From Priapulus caudatus (taxonomy: Eukaryota > Priapulida > Priapulimorpha > Priapulimorphida > Priapulidae): a stretch of 27,069 bases of DNA. The position numbers were made by a program, and so were the translations under genes. Shown one piece after another: positions 1 to 12,570 of this stretch. The stretch spans positions 14,661-41,729 of the forward strand of contig NW_014577517.1 in the NCBI RefSeq assembly GCF_000485595.1. The letters run 5' to 3'. The notes beneath the pieces are model-generated. The model had not been told where the DNA came from and did no database searches. It saw only the letters and a program-made list of their open reading frames with translations. Positions within the stretch are counted from its first letter, which is position 1. Each line of letters opens with the position of its first letter.

Positions 1-399
1 CGGCTGCTGCCGTTTTCTCGTTATACGGAGCCGTGTTCGCTGAATATATGTAGCGATATTGCCAAAGCCAGCGCCGTTAATGTAAGCGGCTTATATAGTA
101 CTCAGAGCTACGATATATATCAGTGTCATGCCTTTCTATGTATACGTTGGCGGCTCGTGGCGCCATCAGTTGCATGAAATTACCTATTTTTTAGGCCCAT
201 TAGCAGCTGTGAGTCCAGGTGCATATTTCAGACCCCCTTTTGTCCAGGCTGAAACCATGTGGCGCTGTTTTCATGTTTTCACATTGGTCAGATCTGATAA
301 AATCTCGTTAATCAGCTGTCCTCTCTCCTCCCACTCCTGTATGCACCTGAAGCGTTCATAGCCGTCCCTGTTCCTACCTTTTATGCTCATTATATATCC
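1..399. other. Unannotated, no gene recognised
   Basis: Mixed-composition DNA. The only open frame (128-361, plus, 77 codons) resembles no family I know and has no splice or promoter context, so I treat it as chance. By position this is inferred to be deep within the first CADPS intron or beyond the gene. Confidence 0.5.
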
Positions 400-437
400 T
401 CTTGTTTCTCTCTCTCACTCTCTCTCTCATCTCTCTC

Positions 438-468
<31 letters not shown>

Positions 469-512
469 ATAACTATAATATATATAATATATATATACTA
501 TATATATATCAG
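400..512. repeat. Compound microsatellite (CT)n then (TA)n
   Basis: A CT-rich run with a few interruptions (about 403-452) switches directly into TA repeats (about 453-510) broken by short AATA spacers. Such tracts are slippage-prone; no regulatory role is implied. Confidence 0.9.
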
Positions 513-950
513 ACGCGTATGTTGCCATTATGCGGCTCCTGATATATAATATATATATACCTATACCATTTAATGCATCTGTAATATCTATATATCTTCT
601 TTTGATCTATAGATCTCTGCCTCTCCCCTCTCTTTCACTTCTCGCTCCTTTCTTTCTTGTTCTACAACCCATCTCTCATCCCTGCATACTCTACGTATCT
701 TCTCAATCCCATTCCTGACTCCTCATTGTAGTGTGCGTATCACACATAGCTGTTGCTATACACGTCATTATTCTGTCGTGTTGCTGCTATAACGTTTCTG
801 CCAATCGTTTTTACGCGTGTCAGTGACATCGTCTATTGCAGATTCGCGATGCGACGCATCTACATTAAACTGGGTGTCCCATGTCGCGCTCTAGTAACGT
901 ATCTGCACCTCATCATCCTCACGCGTCCGTGACTTCTCCTGCAGTTCACC
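513..950. other. Unannotated, pyrimidine-leaning DNA
   Basis: No coding frame beyond chance length: the 62-codon plus frame at 530-718 is low-complexity Leu/Ser/Pro from a CT-rich stretch. Nothing else is recognisable. Confidence 0.5.
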
Positions 951-2150
951 ATCCGCGTGGGGGGGGGGAACTGCGGCTTACGCTCGCCATCCGCCCTTTT
1001 AGCGAACCTCCTCTCGTTCTCTCGTCGCAATAACCTCATGATCCAGGCCGTGCGATCGACATGACCCGGTTTACCCGCACAAACGGCTACAGCGCTACCA
1101 CGCGCCGACTTCCCCTACACCGCTATGGACAAGGCCACTCGTTGCCGCACTCGGCACAGTCCGCTCTCTACTGCACCACCCGAGGTCCCGCTCTGAGAGA
1201 GAAAAGATTTCTCGCGCTGTCGCGTCGGGCGGAGGACGACACGCGTGCGATCGCCGACAACACGCCGCGCTCGAGCCCGTGCGTGTGATGAGCAGCCGGT
1301 CGCAGTACCCCGACCGCGTCTCGGACCCCGACCACGCTCGGTTGGCAGGCGCCGCCGGCGCCGCCGCCTCGGCGACCCTCGACCGAGACTGCGCCTCGCT
1401 TCGAGCCCCGCCGAGCCGCCGCACTGCGCGTTCCGGCGGATCGCTCGCGTCGCGTCGCGTGGGCCTCGACACGCTCTCCGCTGATCGAGCACGCGCTCGC
1501 CGCCACGCGAAGGTGCGGGACGTCGCGTACGAGAAGGACGTCGGTGCGCGGTGACGTTCGATTCGTGGGGAACTGCGCACGTCGACCAGTCACCCGCTCG
1601 TACGTCAACGACGGCGCGTCGCGATCGCCGCCCCGGCGCGGCCGCACACTTACAAACCAACGTTCGTCCATTCGTCGTCCCCACCTGCGCGAGGCAGGAC
1701 GCCCGACCGCTCGGTGCATCAGTCTGCGTGTACTCCGCAGCGGCGCGAAGAGCACTGAGCGACATGCAACGTGTGAAAACTACGTTCTGCCTGCCACTGG
1801 CGAAGCATAGACGCGCGCCGCGCCGAACGATCCCGTACCTCTCGCTCGCACACAGACGTTCTCTCCTCGGATCCCTCTATCTCCTCTGCGCCCTCGAGCT
1901 CTTGCCATGATGGCACACATGCTCGGCATCACGTCGCGCCGTACTGGATCGTCGCGACGCTGTGTTCCTGCTGCGGCTGTCGCTGGCGACGTCCGAATGT
2001 TGCCAAGGAGGATTTTCACTTTGGAGATTTGCGAGCCGCGGAGATTTGTTTCTACAGATCTGATTTTATATTTACTGCGCACATCACCTCGCCCGCGGGC
2101 GTCCGCCGCGCGAGACAGTTGTTTGTAGTCGTTTGATTTCATCGTCCCTG
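951..2150. promoter_or_regulatory. GC- and CpG-rich island-like segment
   Basis: A sharp rise in G+C and CG dinucleotides begins just before a run of G at 960-968 and fades by about 2150. CG is frequent throughout, so stop codons are rare and several overlapping frames stay open on both strands (for example minus 1115-1765 and 1168-1755, plus 1551-1910). They are Arg/Ala/Ser-rich, show no domain and exclude one another, so I call none of them. In animal genomes such islands often mark promoters or first exons. Whether this is an alternative promoter, a nested gene's 5' end or just composition cannot be decided from sequence. Confidence 0.4.
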
Positions 2151-2585
2151 TACAACTAGCACCGTTTGTAATATTTCCTCAGTAAGTGAGACACTGACAG
2201 AATTGTAATACAGCCTACTTTCCACTAGCGCTATCGTTCGCCACGTTGACGTACGGATCCCAAGCATGAACTGTTCTATCTCATGTCAATAGATTTCGTT
2301 TGGTTTCGTTTTACCAAACCATGAATATGTTGATACCTACATTAATTTTCGGTGTGCCATCGCTGACGTAATTTAAGGTATACTCTAGGCAGTCTGTAGC
2401 ATAGGTGAGAGTGGGCTCCAATCAAAAGCGCCGAAAACGTCTTTGCGATGAAGTCGCAACAATGCCATATCTGCAGATTTCGAAGTAGTATTGTTGATCA
2501 AGAATCAATGATCTCATCAATGCGCTATCGCGGTCTCTACTGAAGGCTACTGTACTGAGCCTTGACTAATTAGTTGTGTTGTCGC
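2151..2585. other. Unannotated, no gene recognised
   Basis: AT-moderate DNA between the GC-rich segment and the 60-bp tandem repeat. No open frame, hairpin or repeat stands out. Confidence 0.5.
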
Positions 2586-2768
2586 GAGGCATGTCCGTGT
2601 CCATGGCCATTGAGATATACTGCCACTACCCCCGCATGTTGAAATGAGGCCTGGACCGTGTCCACTAGTCGTAGATAACTGCCACTACCCGTGGTGTAGC
2701 GAGCCAGGCCTGGACCGTGTCCACATGGGCTTCACTTAGCATAACGCCACTACCCCCCGCACGGGGTT
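2586..2768 (+). repeat. Tandem repeat, about 60 bp x 3
   Basis: Three imperfect copies start near 2586, 2646 and 2706. Each begins with a variant of AGGCCTGGACCGTGTCCA and carries GCCACTACCC about 40 bp later. The core GGACCGTGTCC is itself an imperfect inverted repeat. No copies were noticed elsewhere in the window. Function unknown. Confidence 0.8.
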
Positions 2769-4404
2769 CGACTCGACTTTATTGCTAATGCTACTAAAGC
2801 CCGCTATCACACCGTCCCAGCAGAGATTATCACCGACTTCTTCGCTGTTATTGCCTCCCTCTCGTCATCTCGTTCTTGCTCTCTCGCCTCTTTCTCGCTC
2901 ACTCCGCAAATATATCTCCTCTCGCAACGTAACCAGCTCGAGACAGATGCCCGTACATCTTAATCATCGCACATCCGCCCGTCCCATATAACGTCCTACA
3001 GCTGCGGCCCAAAGTCCGGCCACACATGACACAGCGCTAGATCGACACTCACAAACTCCAGGCAAGTCCTGCCGCGCCGCTCTAGCTATTATCTTACAGG
3101 ATCAGTATTAGTTGGCTATTCATATCCTAGACATCGCGCAGGACCGGCATTTAGCTAAACGATTGACAGAAAAGCGGACCATCGTCCATTTTATAACAGA
3201 TCAGCGTAGAAGACAGTTAGTGACTGAGTAGGTTAGGAGCTCATGAGCAGCACCCTCCTAGCAGTCGCCCCCACGTTATCGTGCTTCTTTCCATGCGCAT
3301 TTGCGTTGTCAAGTTCTTCCGCGTCGAACTCGCGATGTTCTCGCCACGCGCCTTTGACTTGCGCGGTCAGTGTAAGGCCACATATGTCTACGCGATGTAT
3401 CCGTCCTTCCTATTTGGTCGCGCTATCTATCTCATCCACGACGAGGTCGTTATGAGCAAGTAGCCCCGTCCACATTGCTCTATTGGCGTAACTCGTGTGC
3501 ATGTCGTGAAGTCGCGCGAGATGAACGATATGAACAATGGCTCTAGGCTGAGCCGACAGCGATAAGAACCCTGTGAGAGCTGGTTGTGCATCCTGTTAAC
3601 CAACTGTGTTATACGTACCCTGGTGCGTGTGTATGAATCCTGTAACATAGGCTCAATTAGAACTGTACAGCGACTCGACTAGTGTAAAATTACGTACTGT
3701 TGATATACTAATCTACGACCGTATATCGAAATATACTTTTCGCCATATTTTCTTTTCTTTTTTTATTAAAATTAGACTTATGGCTCTACGTCTGATCCCA
3801 CGCGAGCATTGTTCCAGTATTGCCCTCGTTCAGCCCCGCCTTGATCCACCGATGAGTCAATGTCTGACTCATTGCGAGCGTTCGGTACTCTATTGTCGCG
3901 CATCAGTCTTGCCAGTATGTACTACAATCCTTCGAAGTATCGTTCACAGACATGGATATATACCCGGACCGATATAGACGCTTTGCCAGTTTCCTCGCTC
4001 CAACAACTGAGCCGTCACAGCCATTTTACAATACTTACCTCGCATGAAGTGCTTGCCTAAGTCGCTACCGCATAAGCGCGTTCGCCCAACCACTAATGAA
4101 TTTCATTAGCCGACAATCTTTAAATATAGACCTACGATTTCGCTTTTGCAATTGTTTTCCTGTATTTTGATATTATAGTATTGGCGGTAAATTTATTACC
4201 TAGTTCGGTGCCCAAATCGGAACGGTAGTGTTTAGAACATTTTATTGGGTGGAACACGTGTATCATCTAACTAATCAACCTGAATATATCATCTGTAGGT
4301 GTGTGGAGTATTATACCCTTTTCAGCTTCAGTTGTAAATGTCTTTCAAATAAATCCTTATATATAATTTTGAAATTTCTACTGCCATGCTTAATTTAGTT
4401 GTTT
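2769..4404. other. Unannotated, no gene recognised
   Basis: Open frames reach at most about 73 codons (3427-3648 minus; 3243-3455 and 3281-3463 plus, overlapping) and show no motif I recognise. The G-over-C lean in the last few hundred bases foreshadows the ATG/GAT-rich patch that follows. Confidence 0.5.
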
Positions 4405-4495
4405 ATGTTGACTATGATGATATGATTGATGTGACTATGATGAGATCGATCATGGTGGCGACTGTACGAGATGATAATGGATGATTTTGATGTAG
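4405..4495 (+). repeat. Degenerate GAT/ATG-rich simple repeat
   Basis: Irregular runs of ATGATGA, GATTGATG and GATGATAATGGATGA give a strongly G/T-leaning plus strand (19 G against 5 C in 4441-4500). This looks like a decayed trinucleotide microsatellite. Confidence 0.55.
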
Positions 4496-7400
4496 TGAAT
4501 TGACGCTATGTTTTGTGCGTCGCACAGAAGCAGTTCGCAACTATAGGCGCGAGCGACTTCCGCTGACTACTGAACTACGGTTCCTGTTTTCGCGTTGTAG
4601 CCGAGTGAAATGTGAAGTCCATATTGTCACCACAGCTATATAGTGCATGCATGCGTGCTTTCTATTACTCAACAATTTCCGACGCGAAGAGAATAATTAT
4701 AGATGCTGACACCCCATCAAAATCAAACCTAACGATCCATAATCTTGCATGATTTATGCTCACCGTGACGCTGCATGTTAAACCTCAACCAGAAATTTTC
4801 CCCAACGCACATGCACGCACGCACGCAGACGGCCACCGCGCGCGACCACACGGACTGTTTACGGATCTACCAAAGTCCAAGAGTACCGTTATCAAAAACA
4901 TCACACGCCTGCTACATGACCATACTTGTCTGTCTTAAAAATCTTCTCATCTAATGGGCCACGTACACGAGCAACGACTAATCAATCAAGTAGAACATAA
5001 GGAATACCCATAGTAGCATACTAGTAATATCCAAGATCATGCATATTATGATATAGTTAACATTCCTAACAGTAGTCTATCTCAGATATCACGAGGTAAC
5101 CAAACATTCCGAGGAAGCACAGGGCGCTGCCTAGAGCATGGAAGATTTTATAAAGAAAGGCAAAGAGAAAAACGAAACCTTCTACGAAGCATTACGCTAG
5201 ACAAATAGAAGATATAACACTTGCATTAACCTCAAATATAACTGCCAAAACGAGCAAAGCTACAACGTTTAATCGACACCGGAACAATTAACGCGCCACC
5301 TTTAAATAAGAACGGCTGCATACCTAGACCAAAGGCCACATGTGCCTCGACCCACGCGTCCTGCATGGATGTCAAGACGCGAGGACAGTAATATCTATAT
5401 ACGGCCATCTATCCTCGCACCCGATTTAATTTTCACGTCCAATTTCACGATTGAACCGAATCACAAAAACGTGACATCATTCGCCGCCAAGCAGCTATAT
5501 ATAAGAGCTGCCACAAGCCCAACATTCCTACGACCAAAATAAATTAAAGTTCGCCGACCTCTTCCATAGCTAGCCTGCGAGAACGTCCGAATGGTTTTGT
5601 ATCTGCAAGATTAATCTTTATCCTAAAAATAACCTAAAAAGTAACAATTAATGCATGTTACGTTAACCATACATAACTACGTTTCATTAATTACCTAATT
5701 TTAATAGCAAAAAGCCCTTACAAAACCCCTAACTCTATTGGTAATGTATTATATAAGCAGTAAAACTCCGTTAACCTTTCCTACCGGGCGGCATAAACCT
5801 AAACAAACTAAAATTCTTGCCCTCTTTAGCATCCCACCACAGTGTTACGTACCTGTCCTTTCTTCCTTCTATTCTTAAATTATTTCATTTGTTTCATGCT
5901 CATCTCATTTTTTTCTATATTTATCCTTTTTCATCAGCAACGAGTTTTTACCTGCGCCATACCCTAAACGAAAAGGAGCCCCTCAAGACTAGCCGCCGCG
6001 AGAGCGACCTATATCACCACGCGATACTGTACTATATCGAATACGAACATGTCCCCACATCTGATAATGCCTGCAATATGCCCCAGTATCCCCTACTGAG
6101 CCATCTTATATCAGCTCTACTCTAGACGCAAGAAAGCAGCATGAGCGATAGCTCATAGCCTAAACCAGTGATCGGAGCAGGCGCGCAACCAGCGAGCCTG
6201 CAGTCACCGTTCCGCGCTTGTTACCGCCTTAGCCTATCATACAGCACGCGGCCAAGAATCATCCCCCGAAAAAGTCACCAGCCAGACAACTCAGAAGCGC
6301 GTACTGTCACTCAGTGAAGTGCTATGCTGCACTCAACGTAAACGACCCCCGGCACACAAACTACATCGCTAGGCTGAGGAAGAAAACTATAAGCCTCAGT
6401 GCAACCACCACCTGTTTAAGCTAGGACACGACCTACATAAACCGACCACTCGATTATGAAAATGTACCAACCTGACAGCAACACCGAGCCGCAGGGACGC
6501 TTCTACATGTGCGACACGTCTACCCTACATACTTTGCGTCAATCTGCGTGTCTACATAAAGACGTATTAAGAGGCCTCACTATCTTCATATACGAACTCT
6601 GATCTTGTGGCCACCCGAGAGTTCAGCATCGCGATAGCGCGCAGCATTAAATATAAGAATCCAGCTACTCCCATAAAGGGCCGTGCACGGCAGGCTGACC
6701 ACTGGTCTGCTGACCACACCAATAGCCATATACGCGTCTACTACCGCGCGCCGACTCCAACGCGCTCGGAGACAAATCGCCTAGCGATCGAGTCCAGTCA
6801 GTCGCCGCCGATTTAGTCGCCCCATATCTCCACGATATTGATTTCTTCTCCGCTCACAAATTATCGCATGGCCGAGACAAAACTAGTACGCCTGTAGAGA
6901 GTAGTCGCGCAATGCGTCCCCACCAACCTGCCTAGTTGGTTCGACGTGCGTATGCGCTGCTTCGTCATTAAAGCGTCCGCGCTGATTTAGACGAATTACC
7001 TGCGGCTTACATATCGTTCGCGTGCGCTGGAGTGTCATGGGCTCCTGCGGAGTGTGAAGCTCCACAGTTGTCGATTTGCGTTCTCTTTGCTATTAGAGTG
7101 GTGGATTCTCTTTCCCTTGACATAACCACAAGCGGAGTGGATCAGAAATGTTCCGGTGTTTAGTCCTTACGAGTATACATTCTTCCGGCGAACAGAATGT
7201 TTCTATATATCGCTAATATCTATCACAAACTGTTGCGAATTATAATTATTGTTGATTATCATCTAGATAGGCCTTATCACCTAGCGAAGATGCGATAGAG
7301 GACCCATACCTATGGCATCCCGTACAGGCCATTATGAAAATTTTAATATACCCAGCACCATCGCATAATACGTGATAATTAGAGCCTAAGCAACCGCTAG

Positions 7401-9749
7401 GTCCCAATTATACACATACCGTGTAGCCATATACAATACCTATGACACGTTGTGTCGTGCGTGCGCTGCCGACCACCAAGTGCACGCTGCGTGTCTGCCA
7501 CTTTGCCCACGTTTCCGTCTCATGGGGACCAAGCACCAGCAAACTACCATCTAATCCCTTCTTCATATTCCCGGCTATCGATCAGTGATCACCCTCTTTC
7601 CCTACGTCTATCGCGTACCCAGTTGCACGTAGCCATCCATCCAATTGCAACGCGCAGCGGTCAACTACTACCCCGCCGTCCTAGCAATCCAAGTACCCAT
7701 CCACCGTATCAACGTCAACAAATTGACTCTAGTTGCTGTCTCCTCCATCGCGTCACACTACGCAATTAGTGATAGCCACTGCTGCAATGCAATGTCATAC
7801 CATCACCAAAGCTACCAACCGTTTCTCAGTCGTACTCTCCACAACCGTACGCCTCCCCTTGCAAACCCCATCCTATACATCGTGCGAATACACTTGCCCA
7901 CGACATCCATGCTCCATCCATCCATTCTACTCCCTCGAATGCCATCCAAATTACATAAGATCAGCGAAAAAAAAGTCCGAGTTCATCATCAAATAATCCG
8001 CAAGCATTTCCCATCTGCGTCAGTCACCAGCACCCATAGGTACGTCTACGTCTATCGCTGACTCCTAGCAGCGGCCTTGTTTACAAGTTTATGCCACGAG
8101 TACTGCTGCAAACTCAATTCTATAGCTCAAACTTATCCTCGTATCTCCGACATCAACTACAACACTCACATCTGCTCCTACAATCCCAATCCTGAGCGAC
8201 CAGCAGAAAGTTAGACGCATCTGCGAGAGCGTAGATGCACGACACCAACATCGTATCACCATCGCCTCCGGCATAGCGCAACCGAACACCCGCGAGTCTC
8301 GTCGCACCTGCGAGAGATAACGGGTCCGCGCGCCGGCGAACAAGATGGCGACCTTTCAAGCTAGGCATACAATCATCGCCCGGATGGAGCAGTCCGAGGA
8401 TCTCACAAAGTCGTCCATAAAAATTCAGCGAGATTAATATCGCGCGCCATGATGTGCGCGTGTGTGCAACCTAAGACAGCGAGCTCGAGAAGCGCACCGG
8501 ATTATTACACAATCGAACTGGCTTCTTTGTCTCGAGCGCAAAACAACACCCGTCCATGTTAATCAAAGCAATAGCGCGCACAGAGACGCGACACGACAAG
8601 ACGGAACTCTGCGCCTCCTGCTGCGACGCCAAGCGTGAGTTCAAAAAGCGACCAACAGCCCACCGACGACCGGACGACGAATCTGCCTTGCCACTGGTGA
8701 CCTGACCTTGACGACCTTTTCGAACGATGATGAGAAGCCAATGATAGGGTGGAGACCACGCTGATGCATGGAGCGAACCACGACGATAAACCAACACACC
8801 AGACAACAAGAACAACTAGCGGCACTTGGAGAGCGACAGACCTCCGCCAAGCATCTAGAATTCTCATCAATGTGAAGTCTTTTTATATATTAATTGGATC
8901 CCGATAGTGCGAGCTGCCAGGTGGGGGAGCGACTGTGACCAGTTTCCCTTAGGCCTGTGTATGCTGTGTTTGTAAGTCTACAGCCACGCACCTAAGCGAA
9001 ATCCGAACTGAAACGGCAGTTACACAAGAAACATAACCACCCTGCTAACACTCAAGAACAACAACACGCCGGTGAAAACCCAACCTCCGCCACACCCCCC
9101 TGGTGCGGAGTAACCAATGGTGACAGTATCTCTTGCACGCGTTACGGTGTGTGTGAATTTCATTACAATTTATCTGATGTCTGCCTTTAAGAATTTTTCG
9201 GATTATATATAGTATAACCATACTGTAATCATGATATGCCACTGAAGCTAACGATGTACCACTAAGCATGCACCAACAGGCCCTCACCGTACTGAGACCA
9301 CACGAAACTGCGAGCACTATCACACGACGCTACTCAGCAGAGCCGCACGCACAAGCCATAAACCGCAAGAAATAGCTTACGAGCTATAAAGATAAACATT
9401 CTTCTTGTAATCATTCGCCTTTTCCCCAACGGACACCAGATCTGACATAAGAATGACAAGTACAGTATGCCGCAGGCCTATAGAGACATCACAATGCCTC
9501 CATCTCTATCTTACTCCTACACCGCGTCCCTAACTTGCATGTACCCGTCTGGACGCTCATATCCTGTGCAGACTCACTTCCAACCAACCCAATTGACCGC
9601 GCTAGAATTACCGACACGCTGCAAGAACGACAGCCTCGACCCAACTTGGCGCCACACAGCACCTGGACCTGCTTTTAGCCCATCTCAGCGCACCCTACAT
9701 CATAATATTCATCTATGGTGTTCGCGCCCATCCCAACCGAACCTAGAGC
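4496..9749. other. Long gene-free stretch with C-over-G skew
   Basis: About 5.2 kb without a supported gene. Open frames up to 138 codons (7645-8061 plus; 8471-8815 and 8559-8870 minus) overlap one another in different frames, lack recognisable domains and have no convincing splice partners. The plus strand is mostly C-rich over G (24 C and 7 G in 7861-7920; 22 C and 6 G in 9481-9540), interrupted by a G/T-leaning block near 6900-7280. No tRNA, rRNA or transposon ends were recognised. It is inferred to be intronic to CADPS. Confidence 0.5.
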
Positions 9750-10850
9750 TTAACCACACACTCGTCCGGCCGTGCCGGGTGGTGTGGTAGATGTCGCCAG
9801 GGATGCATCCCCACCACGACTCGCTCGCGGCATGCCCACGCCGCCGCAGGCGACACATCCTATCACTTTCCCCTCACTGCCACGTCGCCGGGTGTCACCT
9901 AACGTGACAGCTTCCCCGCACGGCGTGCCGCAAGCCGTGCTTCTTCTTCCCCCGCATAGGAAACACACCGCAGTACTCTACACGACGCTGCGGGAAGACG
10001 CGGGAGGGAGAGGAGGAGTACAGACGAAGGCAGCCGAGGGTGAGGGGAATAGGGCTACGTATCTGCCCCAGCAGGAGGACGATCGTCGCACAATCGAGAC
10101 GCCGAAAGCCCGCGAGGTTCTGGACGCGAACGACCGGAGAATGATCACCGCCGCGTGTGGAGATATCACCTGCCAGCGTAGTCGCCCCCCCCCTCCCCGC
10201 ATACCTAATCGCGCCTTTATGGCCCATTGTCAGCGTTCCGCGTCCACGGCCGCAGCTCGATCAGCTGACATGCGGCCACCAGCATTCCAGCGTTGCACAC
10301 GTGCACACCCATCCAAATAGGGTTTCGCGTGCGGACACCTTACCGCAGCTCGCGTACGCATATTCGCGGCCTGCCTCCACTCCGGGCCGCCAGATGTGAG
10401 CGCCCTCACCGGCTGCGGCTCGTTGGCTGGCATCGGCCTATGCACCCGACCGTGGCAATCACATCGCGCTGTGTACTACTGCTGTGTACTACTGCTGCTG
10501 CGCACTACATGCACGGCCTGGCTTTCACTTCAAATATCGCCCCCTTAAGTTCTCCACATCCATCTACCATTTCAATCGCCTCCCCCCCTTTATCTGCATC
10601 CGTCTCAAACGTGAAACGGCATCGCGCGCGCGGTGATCCCCCACCCCCCCCGCCCCTGCCTGTCCCAGAGGTTTTGTCTGTGATGTCGTCGCAGGTGTTG
10701 TTGGCATGTGCCGAGCGCATAACATTACCCAACGCGCATCAACGCGATTATCCGCGGCCGGCTGTTAATATGACTAATTGCACGCGCCCACAGTAGCCGC
10801 ACGCGGCATTAACACATATTGGCTCCCCAGTAGCTGGGGGATCAGTGCGC
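9750..10850. promoter_or_regulatory. Second GC/CpG-rich segment
   Basis: G+C-rich and CG-rich DNA with overlapping open frames on both strands (plus 9772-10320, 182 codons; plus 10293-10796; minus 9895-10227). None has a domain I recognise, and they overlap out of frame, as expected when stops are depleted by composition. A short duplication of GCTGTGTACTACT lies near 10469-10494. It could be an island-type regulatory element or an unrecognised exon. Confidence 0.3.
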
Positions 10851-11136
10851 GGACACTGCTATATAAGCCATTTGACTAATTAATTCTAGCCGTAATTGCA
10901 ACTCTCTTGCCCGCTCGGGGGGGGGGGGGCGGATAGCTGCCCGAGCGTCGTTCGGAGGCGGCGGCGGCGGCCACGATGCACTAACTTATTTATGTCGGCG
11001 TGGTGACATGGGGCTGCCGGTGTGCTGACCGTCAACAGATTCCCATTAGTCTCACACGCTCATCAATACGCACCCAAAGTTCACCGCCATGCCATCACGT
11101 CCCCCTCAATGCGCACGGACAAAACACATGATCCGC
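10851..11136. other. Unannotated, with G13 run and GGC repeat
   Basis: A run of 13 G at 10917-10929 is followed by a GGC repeat (about 10957-10970). Both are simple-sequence features that can form G-rich secondary structure. No gene is seen. Confidence 0.6.
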
Positions 11137-11905
11137 GGTGGTGCAGAGCTGACCGTGGATGCTCCTCCTCCTCCTCCTCCTCCTCCTCCTCCTCCTCCTT
11201 CTCCTCCACCTCCCTCATCCCTGTCATAGTGCGTTGTACGTGTACGCTGCTCCCGCAGTGGTGCAGACCTGACCGAGGATCCTCCTCCTCCTCCCTCCTC
11301 TCTCCTCTCTCCTCCCTTCTCCCTCCTCCCTCCTCCATCCTCATCCTCATCCTCATCCTCCTCCTCCTCCTCCTCCTCCTCCCTCATCCCTCATCCCTGT
11401 CATCGTGCGTTGTACGTGTACGCTGCTCCTGCGGTGGTGCAGACCTGACCGTGGATCCTCCTCCTCCTCTTCCACCTCCTCTTCCTCCTCCTCCTCCTCC
11501 TCCTCCCTCATCCCTCATCCCTGTCATCGTGCGTTGTACGTGTACGCTGCTCCTGCGGTGGTGCAGACCTGACCGTGGATCCTCCTCCTCCTCTTCCACC
11601 TCCTCTTCCTCCTCCTCCTCCTCCTCCTCCCTCATCCCTGTCATCGTGCATTGTACGTGTACGCTGCTCCCGCGGTGGTGCAGACCTGACCGTGGATCCT
11701 CCTCCTCCTCCTCCTCCTCCTCCTCCTCCTCCTCCCTCATCCCTGTCATCGTGCGTTGCACGTGTACGCTGCTCCCGCGGTGGTGCACACCTGACCGTGG
11801 ATCCTCCTCCTCCTCCTCCTCATCTACCTCCTCCTCCTCCTCCACCTCCCTCATCCCTGTCATCATGCGTTGCACGTGTACGCTGCTCCCGTGGTGGCGG
11901 ATATA
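11137..11905 (+). repeat. Composite satellite: 69-bp core plus variable CCT tract
   Basis: About seven core units, the last one truncated. Each runs from CCCTCATCCCTGTCATCGTG through a TGTACGTGTACGCTGCTCC segment to CCTGACCGTGGAT, then a (CCT)n tract of variable length. The core is 69 bases, divisible by three, and the spacer is a trinucleotide, so frames stay open: Ser-rich (11022-11906 plus), Pro-rich (11575-11934 plus) and Glu-rich (11384-12043 minus). Two units carry an extra 7-base CATCCCT duplication that shifts the phase. The open frames follow from unit length, and I do not call a protein. Confidence 0.92.
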
Positions 11906-12570
11906 AAGTGATAAAAATGGTAGGTCAGTGCTGAAACAAAAAAGTTTTTCACTCTGTCCGTTAGGCCATGTCCTCAGAAAATGTCTGTATCTGACGGTAC
12001 AGTGCCCCCACTGCCCTTTGACCTGTGACCTCCAATTTCGCACTGGTGATGGGTTTCCTGCCCATCACACTATACACCGAATATAAAGAGCATCTAGGCC
12101 GAGCCGTTCAGATTTGTGCTGCAATTCCGTATTTCCTCCTATACCTTAAGTTAAGGGGGAAATATTCCCCCTCCGTTTACACATCTTGACTTTTTAAACT
12201 TAAGCGTGATGTGCAGAGCTCCCGCTAAAGTTGCCTGCTAAAATGCGGTAAATAGCGAGCGACTTTAGCGGTTCGGTGAACGTGTCCTCCGCTATTTAAC
12301 GGACAACTCGGGAGTTAGTGGAGGAGATAGCAGAGAAAATAGCGAACGGACGTTCGTGAAACGCGCCCCAGATCTCCATGTTTCTATCGTTACGTAGACA
12401 CTGTTTTATAATAAAATGCTCATATATAACATCTATAATCTATTATCTGAATAAAATGTGTCGACCAAACGCCCAATTTAATGTGATAGATACTTGTATA
12501 TATACAGGCTTTCAGATTTGAAAAGTACAGGAGGACTACTAATGACTCCCCTAGGACACCATAGGGGGAC
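11906..12570. other. Unannotated, with short palindromes
   Basis: No gene. A near-perfect palindrome, GGGGGAAATATTCCCCC, lies at 12155-12171, next to CCTTAAGTTAAGG. A 13-bp inverted pair (12222-12234 with 12259-12271, one mismatch, core CCGCTAAAGT) could form a hairpin, and a related CCGCTATTTAACGG follows at 12288. These may be remnants of a small non-autonomous transposon, but no termini are clear. Confidence 0.5.

Noticed and set aside
1095-1910. Several 80-216 codon frames in the CpG-rich block
   Set aside because: Overlapping on both strands, Arg/Ala-rich and without domains; expected where stops are rare.
2760-2780. GGTTCGACTCG resembling a tRNA B box
   Set aside because: No A box at the right distance and no cloverleaf stems; it is the end of the 60-bp tandem unit.
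9772-10320. 182-codon plus frame
   Set aside because: GC-rich region with competing frames; no motif recognised and no splice structure seen.
11022-12043. Ser-rich plus frame and Glu-rich minus frame over the satellite
   Set aside because: Explained by a 69-bp core and a trinucleotide spacer. Three frames are open at once, so at most one could be real and nothing favours any.
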